A DNA stretch of 64,000 nucleotides from Agapetus fuscipes (lineage: Eukaryota > Arthropoda > Insecta > Trichoptera > Glossosomatidae), in contig OX637344.1 of NCBI GenBank assembly GCA_951799405.1, forward strand, positions 17,236,001-17,300,000. The letters run 5' to 3'. The notes beneath the pieces are model-generated. The model saw only the letters and a list, made by a program, of their open reading frames with translations. It searched no databases and had not been told where the DNA came from. Made by a program: the position numbers and the translations under genes. Positions 11,421 to 23,077 of the stretch are shown piece after piece (the first letter of the stretch is position 1; each line of letters starts with the position of its first letter).

Positions 11421-11450
11421 CAAATCTATTAAAAAAAAAAAAAAAAAAAT
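11418..11450. repeat. SINE-C tail fragment, poly(A)
   Basis: CACAAATCTATT plus a run of A, as at the 3' end of SINE-C. Confidence 0.4.
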
Positions 11451-11537
11451 CCGACCTTCCCTGAAACAGGGGTGACATTGTCAAAGTAAACCAACAGTAT
11501 GGGTGGTCAGATTCATACCAACCTATAAGTCAAGGAA
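11451..11537 (-). repeat. R repeat, 5' part
   Basis: Minus-strand first ~85 bp of R. Confidence 0.75.
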
Positions 11538-12144
11538 CTCTTATACCTCAATGATAATACTGCTGTCAAGTCTGTCCGCTTTCTTCTTGTAGTACTTTAT
11601 GAACTGTCGAAATATTTCCCAATTTTCCGACAGTAAAATGTCTATATTACCTACTATAGCCAATCCACTTACTGCAGTATAAAAAAATACGTTATAACTT
11701 CACCGCAGCGTTACTCCAAAAACATATCACTCACTAGGGATACTCACAAAGTTAACATATATTTTTCGTCTTAGATTATACGTAATTCTTTTATACTCGG
11801 CTGCAGTTCTAGTCAGTTTATTTTTAACCGCTAGCGTCCGCTTGCATGCCGCGAGGTGATTGACCCCATACTCAACTAATGCACTTGTAACTTGCCACTA
11901 AACGGCTAATCATTCCTACTGTACTACGCACTCGGTTGCTATGCGCATATATTATAAAGTATTGAGTAATTGCCAGTGTTACAACGTGGTGAGTAGTTTG
12001 AAAAAATAGAAACTATATAATAGAGTTAATGGTTAGTTTTGCATTGAAGTTAATTTCTTGGCAAAATTTCAAAGGCCGATAGCAAGAAATACAATCGCAA
12101 GGTACTTGTTTTTTTCTTGAACATCTCATAGAATATTGGGATCT
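11538..12144. other. no recognised gene or repeat
   Basis: AT-rich DNA without a coding signature. Confidence 0.35.
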
Positions 12145-12437
12145 ATAATCTAAGTTGCAAAGATATAAAACATATCAAATGCATTAAAGATTTTAAATTA
12201 TGATTACGGTCGTTAGACATTTTAAAGAATGAAAAAACGGATTTTACTGACCATGCAAAAGAGAAGAACGGTTTTCTCTACTTTTATTTTCTTTACGTTA
12301 TTTTTCTCACGTCTCCTGAGGACGTCGGATATGACTCCGACGAAACGTAGAGAAAATCGTTCTTCTCTTTTGCACGGTCAGTAAAAACCGTTTTTTTATT
12401 CTTTAAAATATCAAATGCATGCCCACAAACAGACTAA
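12145..12437 (-). repeat. R 3' fragment, split by a fold-back element
   Basis: The R 3' end is interrupted at 12185-12408; the flanks share TATCAAATGCAT. Confidence 0.65.
12185..12408. mobile_element. fold-back element with ~60-bp arms
   Basis: Arms of about 60 bp pair almost perfectly (12221-12280 with about 12348-12408), e.g. AAAGAGAAGAACG against CGTTCTTCTCTTT. The insert is bordered by TATCAAATGCAT on both sides (12173-12184 and 12409-12420), a 12-bp direct repeat. Its loop region holds CTGAGGA, a 7-bp stem (CGTCGGA/TCCGACG) and GAAACGTA. Confidence 0.85.
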
Positions 12438-12526
12438 AAAATATTGAATGAAAAAAAAACGATCGCAATAAAACTTATTAATTACAATCATTCTCATTGA
12501 AAATAATGTCTTTGTATGCTTAATGA

Positions 12527-12826
12527 CCGGTCCGCACTCTAGTGGTTAACCCCTCTGACTCGTTAATGGAAGGCTGTGAGTTCGAATCCCGGCGGAGCAC
12601 AAAAAAATATAACATGTATAATTTCATACATGCTCTTTGATAGGTAAAAAAAATCATATACCTTTACCAATGACCGGTCACTAAAGGTCCATGCAGTGTT
12701 AAATCAACTGGGTCTTGCTTGAGAATTGGCGCTTACTACAGCGACGACCAAGCTTGCAGAGTTCTCTTGAGGTTTGATACACACAAAAACAGCGCTCACC
12801 AAATAAATCATCTTAATATGAATATT
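12527..12826 (+). mobile_element. SINE-B, full length
   Basis: B box GAGTTCGAATCCCGGC; ends with the CACCAAATAAATCATC type tail. Confidence 0.9.
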
Positions 12827-13065
12827 AAAGCTAGGGATGTTCTTCAACCCTTACTGTAGAGCCGCAGTGTTGCTCTATACACAAGGAAGGTAAGAAGCGG
12901 GTCACACCCCTACAGCTGTTTCCGCGCTACAATGGCGTACCTAGGTATTCATTTAAATGCTAATTTTATGCATTAATGTGTATTATTTCGCGATGCCCGA
13001 GTTACGTCACTGCAATAATTGTATTGTCTTGTGCCATCACCTCACATACCTGATAAATATATTTC

Positions 13066-13150
13066 TTTTAAGAAATCCTGTGCGGGAGACTCCCTAGATT
13101 CTAGAGACTCTAGGGGTCTATGACACTTGTTGTAGTGCCGCAGATGTGTA
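13066..13150 (-). mobile_element. SINE-B 3' fragment
   Basis: Only the CTGTGCGGGAGACTCCCTAG ending, matching the 21283 copy. Confidence 0.75.
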
Positions 13151-13216
13151 TTGTAATTTAGCATGTAAATATTTTAATTTACGTTTACTAGAAGTTACAA
13201 AATACTTAGATCAAAT

Positions 13217-13412
13217 CTAGTCTAATCTAAGCTGCAAGGATATATATCATTTAAGATTTATATCAAATGCATTCCCACAAGCAGACATGTATAATTTCGC
13301 GCTAACACATGCCGCATGTGGACCTACATTATAAAAACCCAATCTCAAATAAACATAAGCCCTGCAACTCTTGCCGTCCTTCCCTGAAGCAGGGGTGACA
13401 TTGGCAAAGTGA
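13217..13412 (-). repeat. R repeat, lacks its 5' end
   Basis: Minus-strand R from the tail to GGTGACATTGGCAAAGTG. Confidence 0.8.
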
Positions 13413-13465
13413 GGATGATAGGTGGAATTAAGGGAAATGCAACACACATTCTGTAACTGTTACTA

Positions 13466-13800
13466 TATCCTGCACTAGGGGTAGCCGGTACCTCCGCAGA
13501 TGAGTCTCCATTTTTTTCTGTCCTTGCATACCTCTTTCAATACTTTCTTCAAACATACTCTTCTCTTATTCTCACTCTGCAGGTTCCATTCTTTCGCAAT
13601 CTCACCTATTTGATCTATCCATTCCTTCCTCGGTTTTCCCCTTCCACGATTTTCCTCTCTACACTTTCTTCGTTATTTTAAGATGTCCGAGCCATCTCAA
13701 TGTGCTATTTTGTATATACTTTCATTCTTAAATTCTCTTATATTCCACACTCGTTTATCACCCAACCATCGCGGACTCTTATCATTCAGTGTCTTTCTGT
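13466..13800 (-). pseudogene. LINE-N C-terminal coding remnant
   Basis: On the minus strand broken frames give RGRGKPRKEWIDQIGEI, then KEVCKDRKKWRLICGG. This is the basic C-terminal tail (GRPRK-W-D-I) found after the reverse transcriptase in many RTE-like non-LTR elements. RT and endonuclease are absent. Confidence 0.7.
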
Positions 13801-13811
13801 AAGGTGAAAAC

Positions 13812-14290
13812 TTGGTACATATAAGGCTGTCCCCCCATACTGTAAAAAATGGTTACCTTTGCCAATGTCATTTCAGAGAAGGTCGGCAAAAGTTGCAGGG
13901 CTTATTTTTATTTGGAGAATCGATTTTAATTTGTAAGTACACATTCAGCATTTGTTCTTCAACTTCCGCGTATCTGTTTGTGGGCATGCATTTAATATGA
14001 ATTCTAAATTTTGATATCGCACGCTTAATAATAAAGAGAAATAACTCAAAAATTGGGAAAATCGAGATTTTTTAATAAAACGCAAGAACAATGCGAGAAG
14101 AATAGGTAGAATGCGACAGCCGTTTAATTTGGACGAATATGACCGAGATAAAACATCGGTCGCCTTTTTCATCCCATACAAGTTGTACTGGTTGTCTGAA
14201 CTTCAAACGTGATTTCCCAACATTCTTATTTTTTCTGTTATTGTTATTTATGATTAAGCGTGCGATATGCCTTTGCGACTTAGATTATAG
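13812..14290 (+). repeat. R repeat, split by a T-MITE
   Basis: R with the T-MITE at 14017-14265 inserted near its 3' end; the R tail resumes TATGCCTTTGCGACTTAG. Confidence 0.8.
14017..14265. mobile_element. T-MITE with TA target duplication
   Basis: Left TCGCACGCTTAATAATAAAG and right TTAATCATAA-type inverted end, 249 bp. TA flanks it on both sides (14015-14016, 14266-14267), as for Tc1/mariner-type MITEs. Confidence 0.88.
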
Positions 14291-15572
14291 ATACCTACCT
14301 ATTTCAAGTCACACTCATCTTTCAGGTTATTTCCGTCATAAAAGGTGACTAGTTAACAAACTTAAAAAACCGGAAAACACAAATTTTATTTGCAATATTA
14401 TTTATTATATATTTTACATTTCACTTCCTGTTTGCCGAAGTGAAAAATGTTTAAAGGGAGTAAGAAAATTTCAACGTAAAATTTTTCATAAAAATACAAA
14501 TGAAGCTCCATAGCTGCCAAAAAAAAAATTAAAAAAAAATTAAACATTGTTAACGTACAGACTCTTGTTCAAAGTTTTCTCGTCTTTTATTTATTTTTTC
14601 ATCTCTTCACCTACAATATAAAACATTTGAGTAAATACGCAACCTTCGCGTTGATAAAAAAGAAATGAATTTAAACTAAAACAATCACTAGAGTCTCCGT
14701 TGAATGTTTAGTATATTTTTTACTATTTACGTGATATTTCAGTTTATGTTGTATACTCTGTGTACTTTCATCGTTTTATAATATTTTTATTTTCTCCTTT
14801 GTGCCGCACCCAAGGAGCCTCCATTGTTTTCTTTTCTTATTCCTTTCTTTCTCCTTCCAAAGGAACAATAATTTGAATTTTCCAATTAAACCTCTCAGTA
14901 GCGAAGTCTACCTCCCGCGCTTCATATAAAAGCATCGTTATTTGTTTATTCTTATTTTTATTTTCCATAATTTGATTTTTATTGGCATCGCTCGACTTCA
15001 TTTTTGTATAATATGTATATTTTTTTTTACTCCTGATTGGTTTTTGAGTACTGCGGGAATTATAAAAAATAATAACGACCTCTTTTTTAATCAGTCGTCG
15101 GGAAAATGTTCCTTTTTTTTTGGAGGAAATTGGTTTACAAATATTTACAGGCTGGAAAATATTAGTCAGGTCAATCATTATCAGGGTTATTCACAACACA
15201 ATTAGTCTACAGCCGATCCAAGGCTCATTGTTTTTTTTGTATGGAAAATTCACGTTAGGTAGCGGTTGAGCAGCGGATTTGCTGTGTGTGAATAACATCG
15301 TATGAATCTCTTACAGAGTAGGTACCTACCATGATGTTTTCCGATACAAAAATTAAGTTAAAACGAAAAATATGAAGAATTGAAAAGTATAAAGAAACGA
15401 ACTTTGAAATATATTGTTTTTGAAAATCAGATTGATTAATAAATTGAGATTAAATTTTGTTCAGTTTTGTTTTCACCATCACCGAAAAAAATATGTAAAA
15501 TTACAGATTATATTTTGTAATTTCAATTGAGTTTTTTTAATGAAAAATACATATTTTTCATATATTTTTCAC
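14291..15572. other. AT-rich DNA; small inverted-end element at 15185-15296
   Basis: Mostly T- and A-rich low-complexity sequence, giving spurious open frames. At 15185-15296 GTTATTCACA is mirrored by TGTGAATAAC, perhaps a ~110-bp MITE. Confidence 0.35.
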
Positions 15573-15836
15573 TTCCTTGACTTATAGGTTGGTAAGAGGC
15601 TGACCACCCATACTGTAAAAAATGGTTCACTTTGCCAATGACACCCCTGTTTCAGGGAAGGTCGGCAAGAGTTGCAGGGCTTATGTTCATTTGAGAATTG
15701 GGTTTTTATATTGTAGGTCCACATGCGGCATGTGTGAGCGCGAAATTATGTATGCGTGTCTGCTTGTGGGAATGCGTTTAATGTGAATCTCAAATGATAC
15801 AAATCTTTGCAACTTAGATTTAGATTAAGATTAGAT
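15573..15836 (+). repeat. R repeat, full length
   Basis: Starts TTCCTTGACTTATAGG; ends CAACTTAGATTTAGATTAAG. Confidence 0.9.
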
Positions 15837-16159
15837 TTCACTCTAACAGATTTGTAGCAAAAAACTGAAAGACTGTAAAGTTTATTTTTAATTATTATTG
15901 AAACCTTGATTTTTTCAATAACACATTTCAGACAGTGCCATTTTTTGTTGTTGTACATTTATAAGATAAAATAATGCAGTAGGTACCTACTTACATTTAT
16001 AAAAAAACGCTTCTCTTTTTGTTTGTTATTTTCGCTTGTATTTTTCTTGTAATAAAAATTGAAAGCAAATAAAAAATTCACTTGTTCTTTTTCATCTGTC
16101 AATGAAATCCATTTAAAAAATGTCAGTTTCATATTTTATTCTGTTTACTCGATGGTTGC

Positions 16160-16400
16160 ATATACACGCAATAACTGTAACTGTAACTCTGTCGCCATTC
16201 CGCTAGGGGTGGCCAGAGCCTCTGCAGAGCTGCCTCCATTTTTTCCTATCCTTACATACATACCTCTTTCAATTCATTCATATCCATCACCTTTTTCATG
16301 CATTTTCTTCTTTTACGCTCACTTGTAATTGTATATCCCATTCTTTTACAATATCCTCAATCTGATCACTCCATACTTTTCTCGGTCGTCTCTTGTGTTG
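16160..16400 (-). pseudogene. LINE-N C-terminus and 3' end
   Basis: Contains the shared 3' end CGCCATTCCGCTAGGGGTGG and then coding traces equivalent to EVCKDRKK, MKKVMDMNEL and DQIEDI on the minus strand. The end is a (TGTAAC)n run. Confidence 0.7.
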
Positions 16401-16636
16401 TGTGTAATGTTTTATACAATAGTTTTTCAGCAATAACGCGACCATTGTTTCTTATTAAGAGCCTTATTTATTAGCAGTAGGGGGCAGAGTGGTTTACCCA
16501 GTCATCTCAAATATATTATGTGTTATTACTACACAAGAAAGCAACTTAGAAATGATAATGGTATCAGAGAAACCACTTTACTTAAGAGGTTAGCAGACAC
16601 TCAAAGTATTTACTTAATATACCTACTTACGTAGGT

Positions 16637-16925
16637 TTGACCGGTCTGTAGTCTAGTGGTTCACACTTCTGACTCGTAAATAGAAAGTGGTGGATTCGAA
16701 TCCCGGCGGAGCACAAAAATATGCTATTTATATTTTCAAATATGCTCTTCGCTGAGTAAAAAAAATCATATATTTTTACCAAAGACCGGTCACCAAAGGT
16801 CCATCCAGCCTTACAACAACTGGATCTTGTTTGAGCATTGGCGTTTTTTTTTCTCTTGAGGTGTGATTCACACAAAAACCGCGCTCACCAAATAAATCAT
16901 CCTATTATTATCATTATTATTACGT
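16637..16925 (+). mobile_element. SINE-B, full length with (ATT)n tail
   Basis: B box GGATTCGAATCCCGGC; ends CACCAAATAAATCATCC and ATT repeats. Confidence 0.9.
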
Positions 16926-17268
16926 GGCTGTCGGCTTTTTTTTTTTTTACAGTAGATGCATCTAAGCTGCACAAGTAAAGCAACTTCTTACTATCAATTT
17001 GATCAATGTTTCATTTCCTTTGTCTTCCCTATTCTCTTTTTCCTTTTACATTTTCCTGTCTGGCTTTTTTTTATATTGATAATAAAAAAATTGTCTATAC
17101 CGGACTTCCTAAATCGTGCGTAGCACAGGTAGGCAGGATGGTTGATAATGAATGTCCTTGAAAGATTGTTTTTCAAATCTTTTTTCAAAGATTTCAAATC
17201 AAAATTGTCTTTTCCCTGCAATCCGTTCGTATGACGTCACATTTCCCCTCAAAAATGTAACAAATCTG

Positions 17269-17522
17269 TTCCTTGACTTTTAGCTTGGTATGCGGCAGAC
17301 CACCCATGCTGTAGAAAATATTTGACTTTGCCAATGTCACCCCTGTTTCAGAGAAGGTCGGCAAGAGTTACAGGGTGTAAGTCCATTTGAGATTAGGGTT
17401 TTTATGTTGTAGATTCACAAGTGGCATGTGCAAGCGCGAACTTGTACGTGTCTTCTTGTGAGAATGCATATAATGTGAGCCCCCAAGGTTATGTATCTTT
17501 GCAACTTAGATTAGATTAGATT
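17269..17522 (+). repeat. R repeat, full length
   Basis: TTCCTTGACTTTTAGC to CAACTTAGATTAGATTAGA. Confidence 0.88.
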
Positions 17523-18140
17523 AAAATGAAATGAGTCCATGATAGAAATGAGCCAGGGTAGAAAAGTTTGGCGTCTTCGAACAAGGAGGGCCGACCCCAA
17601 ATGATGGGATAAGGTAAAGGGAAAGAAAGAAGAGAGAAGAAATGATTTCACAAACAAGGAGATGAAAAAAAAATTCTGACAATAAACGTCTGTCTTTTAA
17701 AACGCGAACCACCAACATTTAAAAGTAAAGTTTTTTCATGTAGTCTCGACGTCAAACGAAAAAAAAATCTCGTTTTATACTCGCACTGAGGATGTTCGCA
17801 TCAAAGCAAGTCTTTTCAATAAGGGTCGGAGGGAGAAAGGGGCGAAGTGCTGTTCCTGTGGTTTATCCACAACGCGGAGCTGCTCCTGATGGCTGTCAAA
17901 TCAAATATGACAGCCTAACACATCTCAAGATGGCTGCCATACAAAAAAAACATAAAATTACACTTTTCTCAAAAATGGCTCTAACGATTTTCTTTAAAAT
18001 TTCAGTGTGGTCGTTGCTTTAATTGCCACTAAGAAAATTAGTTATGGCAACACTTTTGCTTATCTGCGTCTATGGGATGGCCACTTCTTCTCGTCTACTC
18101 TATTTGTTTAGCATGTTTGCGCAGAAATTACCTTTAAGTA
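17523..18140. other. no gene recognised
   Basis: 17540-17650 (AGGAGGGCCGACCCCAAATG and a GAA-rich run) resembles the 3' end of RTE-like LINEs but is too short to assign. The rest is unremarkable. Confidence 0.3.
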
Positions 18141-18254
18141 TTGAAGTGACTTGTAGGATGGTATGAGGCTGACCACCCATAGTGTAAAAAATGGTTCACT
18201 TTGCCAATGTGGCCCCTGTGTCAGGGTAGGTCGGCAAAAGTTGTAGGGCTTATG
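18141..18254 (+). repeat. R 5' half, joined tail-to-tail
   Basis: R up to GGGCTTATG, then an immediate switch to an inverted copy. Confidence 0.75.
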
Positions 18255-18476
18255 TTGCAAGGATATATTCATTTAATGCTCTCAAATGCATGCCCACAAA
18301 CAAACACGTGTAGTTCGCGCCTACAAATACTGAATGTGTACTTACAAATAAAATCCAAACCTCAAATGAACATAAGCCCTACAACTTTTGCCGACCTTTC
18401 CTGACACAGGGGTGACATTGGCAAAGTGAATCATTTTTTATAGAAGGTGGTCAACCTCATACCAACCTATAAGTAA
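18255..18476 (-). repeat. R repeat
   Basis: Minus-strand R from TTGCAAGG to CCAACCTATAAGT. Confidence 0.8.
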
Positions 18477-18517
18477 ATAAATATAAATGTTTGATTTCTA
18501 TAATAGGTAATAATATT

Positions 18518-18811
18518 AGGATGATTTTTTTGGTGAGCGCTGTTTTTGTGTGAATCACGCCTCAAGAGCTCTCTGCGAGCTTGGTCGTCACTAAAAAGCG
18601 CCAATACGCAAGCAAGACCCAGTTGTTGTAAGGCTGGATGGACCTTTATTGCCCGGTCTTTTGTAAAGGAATATTAATTTTTCACCCAGCCAAGAGCGTA
18701 CCTATTTGAAAATATAAATGATACATTTTTTGTGCTCCGCCGGGGTTCGAACCCACAACCTTCCATTTACGAGTCAGAACTTTTTTAACCACCAGACTAC
18801 GGACCGGTCAA
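18518..18811 (-). mobile_element. SINE-B, full length
   Basis: Minus-strand copy with the AAATCATCC type tail; A box next to GGACCGGTCA at 18801-18810. Confidence 0.88.
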
Positions 18812-19083
18812 AATGTGAAGCATTATACTATTAGAGGTTTTATTTCCAAAGTTAAATATCTGACTAGAAAGAAATCTGGTCCGCACACTTGAATTTCGTA
18901 TCCCCATCAAAGCCAGTCTCGGTATTTTTATTTTTTTTACCGCGCGTATTTTTAGAATAACGAAGAGTTACGTAGGTCTGTACATTTTGTCGTTGCCATG
19001 GTTACCGTTCAATATGAGCTCGGTTATGACGACCAGAGATTTGCGTTCATGTGCACTGACTTACCTAATGATGTAACAGCGAG

Positions 19084-19894
19084 CAGTGGCGTGCCTACGG
19101 TTTCTGCCATGCGCATGCTGGATAATTAAAGTTGCACTAAATCACACTTTTTTTTTTTTTTTTTTTTTTTAAATTTATTCAACAAATATAATAAATCTTA
19201 CCCCTTTGTTTCTTTCCTCGGTGTTTCTTAATCTCTGTAGACTTAGATTTTGGATTAAATGAATAAAACCTTCACATACTTAAGATCCTTACAAGCCACA
19301 ACTATATTTTCACAGGAATTCATTGTATACTAAAAAAAAGCGGATTCTTGACCGCAAACAAGGAATAAGTTAATTATTCTGATATATGAATAAAACGCAC
19401 CGGACGCGACAGTATTTTCCTTTCATTTTATATGTATTTTAAAAACACAATAAGTCATTCATAAATCTGTAAACAGCTTCAGTCTGGAATCGTAAAATGT
19501 AATGGGCGAAAAGCTTAGCTTATATGAATTGTTATTACGCGTACTTCAAGCACAATCTGTGAATGAATGACGTGTTCCTTATAGAATTAAAAAGAGCTTA
19601 ACCGACTATCTTCATACAAGCTTACAGAGGCCAAGCGTTTTTTCATAATATGTTAAACAAAGAAACAAAGACAGGTCTCTCAATCACGTTTGAATAACAT
19701 AGTTTCGTTCGTCAATAGCTAATAATAATATCCCACTGCCACTCACAGATGGCAGTAGCACGAATATTGATGGCAGAAATTTTAAAAAGATGAATGACGA
19801 TAAGTATCTTTAATCTACGCAAAAATATTCATTATTTGCATTTCTGAGGGTACGCATGCTTGGCTTTTTAGCTTGTACGACAGTCACGCCACTG
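19084..19894. mobile_element. non-autonomous hAT, 811 bp, flanked by 31-bp direct repeats
   Basis: Perfect 10-bp inverted ends CAGTGGCGTG...CACGCCACTG are of the hAT type. The interior is AT-rich with a poly(T) run at 19147-19170 and no transposase frame. The flanks 19053-19083 and 19895-19925 are direct copies (30 of 31 identical), far longer than the 8 bp expected. Confidence 0.8.
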
Positions 19895-20067
19895 GCACTG
19901 ACTTACCTAATGATGTACCAGCGAGGAGCTTTCATATTTTTGTATTACATATTTCACCAGCCAAGTTCGTGAAAGCCTTTGTGGTTTTTTTTTATTAAAA
20001 AAATTCCAAAATTAAACATTCCACGTCTCGCTCGTGTGTTTGTTTTCCTTATCATAAGTGTGAAAGG

Positions 20068-20283
20068 AAAAAGAGGTAAGGACCACCGAGAAAATTATGG
20101 AGTGATCAGATTGAGGAGATTGTGAAAGAATGGGATATACAAAGTGAGCGTAAAACAAGAAAATGCATGAAAGAGGTGATGGATATGAATGAATTGAAAG
20201 AGGTATGTAAGGATAGGAAGAAATGAAGGCAGCTCAGGCTACCCTTAGCGGAATGGCGAAAGAGTAACACAGTTAGAGTTACC
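20068..20283 (+). pseudogene. LINE-N C-terminal coding remnant
   Basis: Continuous + frame: DQIEEIVKEWDIQSERK, CMKEVMDMNELKEVCKDRKK, stop, then the usual 3' end with GCGGAATGGCGA. RT is missing. It is one of the best copies of this tail and shows that the frame ends just before the shared 3' sequence. Confidence 0.75.
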
Positions 20284-20284
20284 A

Positions 20285-20500
20285 TTTGATTCAAAGATGA
20301 CCTTTCAATGAAGTTGTCTTAAAAATCACATTTTACACAATCTAAGGTAAGAAAAAAACGTAAGAGTGGTTTTAAATTTTGTTAAAATCAATTGGTCCAG
20401 TACACATACAAACATTGCTCATGTGAAAATACCTATGATGGGCATAGGACAAACAAGCATTAAGGGGACGATCTGTAAAAAAAAATTCGTCAGTTTGTTT
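20285..20500 (-). repeat. copy of the MITE interior found at 28297-28553
   Basis: GTCCAGTACACATACAAACA and ACATTGCTCATGTGAAAA match the reverse of 28330-28375. Confidence 0.55.
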
Positions 20501-20534
20501 AAAATGTATTATTTAAAGTAATTAATACGTGATT

Positions 20535-20608
20535 GTAACTGTAACTCTGTCGCCATTCCGCTAGGGGTGGCCAGAGTCTCTGCAGAGCTGCCTCCATTTC
20601 TTCCTAAC
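20535..20608 (-). repeat. LINE-N 3' end fragment
   Basis: TGTAACTCTGTCGCCATTCC and GCTAGGGGTGGCCAGAG, then CTGCCTCCATTTCTTCC. Confidence 0.7.
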
Positions 20609-20865
20609 GTGAGTTAGACACAATTGCAAATTGCGACTCGTTGGTTGGCAGTTGATACCAAAGCGCCGCCTTCAGGATTGTTCTGTAATTAATAGTGTCA
20701 ATAAGAATCCGTGTGTGGGCCAGCAGTACCTGCAGACACTCCTATACTAGTTATATCACCACGTCATTAATCAGACAATAAATATGCATAGTGTGTGGGA
20801 GAAGCAGCCGCTTTAATGGACCCTGCTTATATAGACAGTCTGCCGTAAACACATACCTACGATCA

Positions 20866-21014
20866 ATAAGAAACATGCATCATGTGGACGTACAAAATAA
20901 GTCAAATCTCACATGAACATATACTTTTTAACTCCCGCCGCCTTTCCCTGAGACTAAGCATGTTTTTAAAGCATGGGGGATCAGCCTTATACCAACCTAT
21001 TTATCAACGAACCT
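20866..21014 (-). repeat. R repeat, diverged
   Basis: Degraded minus-strand R ending CCAACCTATTTATCAACGAA. Confidence 0.6.
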
Positions 21015-21282
21015 CATAAAATAGCTTTATGACAGATAAAATTTAAATTGGAGCTTAAACTGGCAGATTTACATATTATAATTAACTTTAACGACAATTA
21101 CACTTGTCGGATATTAGGCGAACCGTTATGGGAGTTTTATGTTATAACTAGTGATGGGCCGAAGTTCGTTTCACATTCGGTTTAACCGAATTTCGGCAGC
21201 TTGAACCGAACTTCGGAATTCGGCTGAAATTCGTTTCAAATGCCAAACATTCGGTGTAAGAAAAAGTCAAACAATTTTTTTT

Positions 21283-21596
21283 TAAGAAATCCTGTGCGGG
21301 AGACTCCCTAGATTCTAGAGACTCTAGGGGTCTATGACACTTGTTGTAGTGTCGCAGAGGTGTACGAGCTTGGTCATCGCTACAAAGCGCCAATACTCAA
21401 GCAAGACCCTGTAGCTGTAAGGCTGGATGGACCTTTGGTGATCGGTCATTGGTAAAGGTTTATGAATTTTTCAACCCAGCGAAGAGCAAATTTGAAAATA
21501 TAAATGGTATATTTTGTGTGATCCGCCGGGATTCGAACCCACAACCTTCCCATTCAGAGTCCGCAGTGTTACCACGGAACTACGGACCGGTCAAAT
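21283..21596 (-). mobile_element. SINE-B nested in hAT
   Basis: Minus strand, with the CTAGGGAGTCTCCCGCACAGG ending and B box GGGTTCGAATCCCGGC. Confidence 0.9.
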
Positions 21597-21725
21597 ACCT
21601 ACTTGCACCATTTTGAATGTAATAATTGGATATCATAGTCTCTTTTATAACCGCAAATAAAAATTAGGTCTTTATATACCCACTCATGGTCATTTCTTTT
21701 AGTAGGAACAAGTTTGTCGGGGTTA

Positions 21726-21990
21726 TAGCCGCGGGGGCCAAGAGGGCTGATCTTTCTAGCGTGTTTCGAATGGAACAACGTTGGTTCGATTCCCGCTTGG
21801 GTCACTTGACTTTAACTTTGACCCTGGTTCAACAGATGTTATTGGGTAATTATTATTTAATAATTCATTAATAATAAACAATAATGAATTATTAAATGAT
21901 GATATTAATACCTGTTTCTGGCCAGGCAGAAAAGGTTGGTGAATTGCATTCCTCTTCACAAATCTATTTTTTTTTTAAAAAAAAAAAAAA
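21726..21990 (+). mobile_element. SINE-C, tRNA-like, nested in hAT
   Basis: Head begins CGGGGGCCAAGAGGGCTG and has B box TGGTTCGATTCCCGC. The end is CCTCTTCACAAATCTATT plus T/A runs. A second copy is on the minus strand at 33285. Confidence 0.75.
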
Positions 21991-22263
21991 GTGAAAATTA
22001 AGTTACAATTTGATAAAAATTAAATATTCTTCTACTCCGCTATGTAGATATCAGATTAAAACAAAAATGTAATAAATTTATTATTTTCTAACAAATAACA
22101 GTAACTAGAAACTATAATGCGTAACTTTTTTAACTTTGTTTACCGAACTGAAGTTCGGCCGATTTTTTTTTTAACCGATGTTTGGCCGAAGTTCGTATTC
22201 GGTTCAAACCACATTCGGCCCATCCCTAGTTATAGCCGCTTATGGCAGATTTTATCAATTCTT

Positions 22264-22439
22264 ATGGGGCTTCCACACGCTTGCCAACCCATCTCAAGTC
22301 AAGCGCACAGTGTGTCGTCTAGAACATGCTAGCTGGACAAAATTTTGTCTAATTGACTAATTTTGTCCAGCTAGCATGTTCTAGACGACACACTGTGCGC
22401 TTGACTTGAGATGGGTTGGCAAGCGTGTGGAAGCCCCAT
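22264..22439. mobile_element. 176-bp perfect fold-back element (copy 1)
   Basis: Arms of about 80 bp (ATGGGGCTTCCACACGCTTG...GCTGGACAAAAT) are exact inverted copies around a ~16-base loop. The sequence is almost all hairpin. A second copy of the same length is at 57815-57990. Confidence 0.92.
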
Positions 22440-22474
22440 TAGGTAGTGCAGTTTGAGGATGACTCACGCTAGGC

Positions 22475-22675
22475 CACTGACTTATGATATCTGTGGACCA
22501 GAAACTATAGTAACAATCAAACTATATCCATTTCAACTTACTTAACTGCAAATCTTCCTTAGTTAGAAAGAGAACAAAAACCTTCACAGTGTCATATCGT
22601 TGTAAGTAAAAAAAAACTCGGGTAAAACCTCAAAATCTTTCCAGAAAGTTGGCAGCTTTGAAACTCACACCTGCT
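22475..22675. mobile_element. P-like element copy B, left part
   Basis: CACTGACTTATGATATCTG start and the GAGAACAAA...CTTCACAG region; the right half is gone. Confidence 0.65.
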
Positions 22676-22692
22676 ATCGTAGGACACTAATA

Positions 22693-22763
22693 CTAAGGAT
22701 AGGAAGAAATGTAGGCAGCTCTGGCCACCCCTAGCGGAATGGCGACAGAGTTACAGTTACAGT
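22693..22763 (+). repeat. LINE-N 3' end fragment
   Basis: AAGGATAGGAAGAAATG to GGCGACAGAGTTACAG and a TTACAG repeat. Confidence 0.7.
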
Positions 22764-22824
22764 ACCAATACCAACATATTTTTTTAATATTAGAACGTGA
22801 AATTTCTAAAAAAAATAGAGTATA

Positions 22825-23077
22825 TTCCTAGACTTATAGGTTGGTATGAGGTTGGCCACCCATACTGTAAAAAATTATTCACTTTGCCAATGTCACCCCT
22901 GTGTCAGGAAAGGTCGGCAAAAGTTGTAGGGTTTATGTTCATTTGAGGTTTGGATTTTATTTGTAAGTGCACATTCAGCATTTGTAAGCGCGAACTACAC
23001 GTGTTTGTTTGTGGGCATGCATTTGATATGAGCTTTAAATGTAAATATATCTTTGCAACTTAGATTAGATTAGATAG
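22825..23077 (+). repeat. R repeat, full length
   Basis: TTCCTAGACTTATAGG to CAACTTAGATTAGATTAGAT. Confidence 0.88.

Larger units (their letters stand above)
21149..22228. mobile_element. hAT element hosting SINE-B and SINE-C
   Basis: Ends TAGTGATGGGCC...GGCCCATCCCTA are inverted. They are flanked by GTTATAAC (21141-21148) and GTTATAGC (22229-22236), an 8-bp duplication with one change, as for hAT. Subterminal repeats of CCGAAGTTCG/CGAACTTCGG fill both ends, possible transposase-binding sites. No transposase remains. Confidence 0.85.

Noticed and set aside
14837..15205. Overlapping frames on both strands (113 and 87 codons)
   Set aside because: Low-complexity AT-rich sequence with Lys/Asn or Phe/Ile bias and no domain.
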